Assembly (NCBI GenBank): GCA_034430255.1
Contig: DAOUEU010000024.1
Span: 1 to 22,311 of the forward strand
Reading direction: 5' to 3'
DNA length: 22,311 nt
DNA from: DATKYK01 sp034430255
GTDB lineage: Bacteria > Chloroflexota > Dehalococcoidia > E44-bin15
Positions 21,508 through 22,311 of the stretch are shown piece after piece; the stretch's first letter is position 1, and every line of letters begins with the position of its first letter. Both the position numbers and the translations under genes were made by a program. Under the pieces are notes generated by a model. That model saw only the letters and a list, made by a program, of their open reading frames with translations, did not search any database and was not told the DNA's origin.

Positions 21508-22311
21508 ATGACACCCCCAAAGAAACCAAAGCAAGAGGATAGGGCGAAGGAAAAGGCCAGCGCTAAAGAAGCTGCCGAGGCTGAGAAGAAAGCCGGGGCG
21601 GAGGAAAAGGCTAAGGCCAAGAGAAGTGCCCGGGCTGAGAAGAAAGCCAGGGCGGAGGAAAAGGCTAAGGCCAGGAAAAGTGCCCGGGCTGAGAAGAGAG
21701 CCAGGGCCGAAGAAATGGCCAAGGCCAAGGCCCAGGCCAAGGAAGCTGCCGAGGCTGAGAAGAGAGCCAGGGCAGAGGCTGAGGCTGAGGCTCAGGCTCA
21801 GGCGAACAAAACTGCCCAGGCTGAGAAGAGGGCCAGGGCCGAAGAGGAGATTAAGGCAAAAGAGGCTGCCGAGGCAGAGAAGAGAGCCAGGGCTGAGGAA
21901 AAGGCCAGGGCCAAGGCCCAGGCCAAGGAAGCTGCCGAGGCTGCAAAGAGAGCCAGGGCTGAGGAGGAGGTTAAGGCTAAAGAGGCCGCCAAGGCTGCAA
22001 AAAAAGCTAGGGCGGAGGAGAAGGTTAAAGCAAAAGAGGCCGCCAGGGCTGCAAAAAAAGCTAGGGCGGAGGAGATAGCGCGGTCCAAGGCCCAGGCCAA
22101 GGAAGCTGCTAGAGCTGAAAAGAAAGCCAGGGCCGAGCAAAAGTCCAAAGCTAAAGAGGCTGCTGAGGTAAGGGCTCAGCCACCAAAGAAAGCCGTGGCT
22201 GAGGTAAAGGCGGAAAAGAAACTAGAGGCTAAAGAAGCCGCCGAGGTAAGGGCTCAGCCACCAAAGAAAGCCGTGGCTGAGGTAAAGGCGGAAAAGAAGC
22301 TAGAGGCTAAA
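21508..22311 (+). CDS. Ala/Lys/Glu-rich helical repeat protein, 3' end missing
   Basis: An open frame from ATG 21508 (GGGAG seven bases upstream) runs to the window edge, 268 codons without a stop. After a 19-residue start (MTPPKKPKQEDRAKEKASA) come ten repeat units of 18 or 22 residues of the type KEAAEAEKRARAEEKAKA; the longer units add four residues (KAQA or similar). Then come two 26-residue units containing VRAQPPKKAVAEVK. The composition is almost only Ala, Lys, Glu, Arg and Gln, so a long charged single helix or coiled coil is expected. No signal peptide is visible in the part seen. Similar low-complexity segments occur in TolA, histone-H1-like and some envelope proteins, but I do not recognise a family. 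It lies 33 bases after pilO and is likely in the same operon. A recognisable domain, if any, must be beyond the window. Confidence 0.75.
   Translation, partial: MTPPKKPKQEDRAKEKASAKEAAEAEKKAGAEEKAKAKRSARAEKKARAEEKAKARKSARAEKRARAEEMAKAKAQAKEAAEAEKRARAEAEAEAQAQANKTAQAEKRARAEEEIKAKEAAEAEKRARAEEKARAKAQAKEAAEAAKRARAEEEVKAKEAAKAAKKARAEEKVKAKEAARAAKKARAEEIARSKAQAKEAARAEKKARAEQKSKAKEAAEVRAQPPKKAVAEVKAEKKLEAKEAAEVRAQPPKKAVAEVKAEKKLEAK
22153..22308 (+). repeat. Tandem 78-bp duplication in the repeat protein gene
   Basis: Units 22153-22230 and 22231-22308 differ at only four third-codon positions and encode identical 26-residue stretches. The duplication is therefore recent or kept homogenised at protein level, and may continue beyond the window. 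Confidence 0.9.

Noticed and set aside
21626..22078. Plus-strand Arg/Pro/Leu-rich frame of 150 residues
   Set aside because: Out-of-frame reading of the same repeat; the frame from ATG 21508 has the SD and is open across the whole region.
21481..22148. Long minus-strand frames (219 and 116 residues, Leu/Gly/Phe/Ser-rich) opposite the repeat protein
   Set aside because: They are mirror products of the Ala/Lys/Glu repeat codons on the plus strand; no ribosome-binding site, and composition is explained by the repeat.

Overview
The window looks like a chromosomal segment from an uncultured-type bacterium of the phylum Chloroflexota, most likely class Dehalococcoidia. I base this on the overall gene style and on three things. 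GC content is moderate, and GTG and TTG starts are frequent. The type IV pilus operon has PilN and PilO but no PilP or secretin after them, as in a cell without a conventional outer membrane. The aspartyl-tRNA synthetase is of the non-discriminating kind. The taxonomic call is an inference of moderate strength; nothing here is a phylogenetic marker I could align.

Left part (1-2463, plus strand): a compact cluster made of the 3' end of a formyltransferase-family gene, a HAD-like phosphatase and a PfkB sugar/nucleoside kinase. After a 289-base gap with a promoter and a nested palindrome comes a 3-hydroxyacyl-CoA dehydrogenase (2753-3649). It converges on a minus-strand operon that reads trigger factor, ClpP, enoyl-CoA hydratase (6464 down to 3656). 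The hydratase is interrupted by an in-frame TAG. Dehydrogenase and hydratase catalyse adjacent steps of beta-oxidation (or its reverse), yet sit tail to tail.

Middle part (6465-12712): a 384-base gap with the trigger factor promoter, then aspS followed one base later by an orphan peptide-type ABC substrate-binding lipoprotein (both minus strand). Next come a DUF6391-like two-helix membrane protein and an A+T-rich DUF368 (polyprenyl-phosphate flippase family) membrane protein, both minus strand. The gaps here hold degenerate dispersed repeats and a heptamer array.

Right part (12539-22311, plus strand): a type IV pilus assembly operon with a near-consensus promoter. Order: PilB ATPase, PilC platform protein, three minor-pilin-like proteins (GspI/PilV-like, GspJ/PilW-like, GspK/PilX-like), PilN, PilO, then a long Ala/Lys/Glu-rich repeat protein that runs off the window. 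The second and third minor pilins end in the same Thr-Pro linker plus beta-sandwich-like domain. The duplication extends past both stop codons and carries a near-identical small open reading frame (MKRINSSNGENQ...) in each copy. No major pilin, PilT, PilM or prepilin peptidase is visible. The most interesting hypothesis is a pilus-tip I-J-K complex that displays two copies of one adhesin-like domain.
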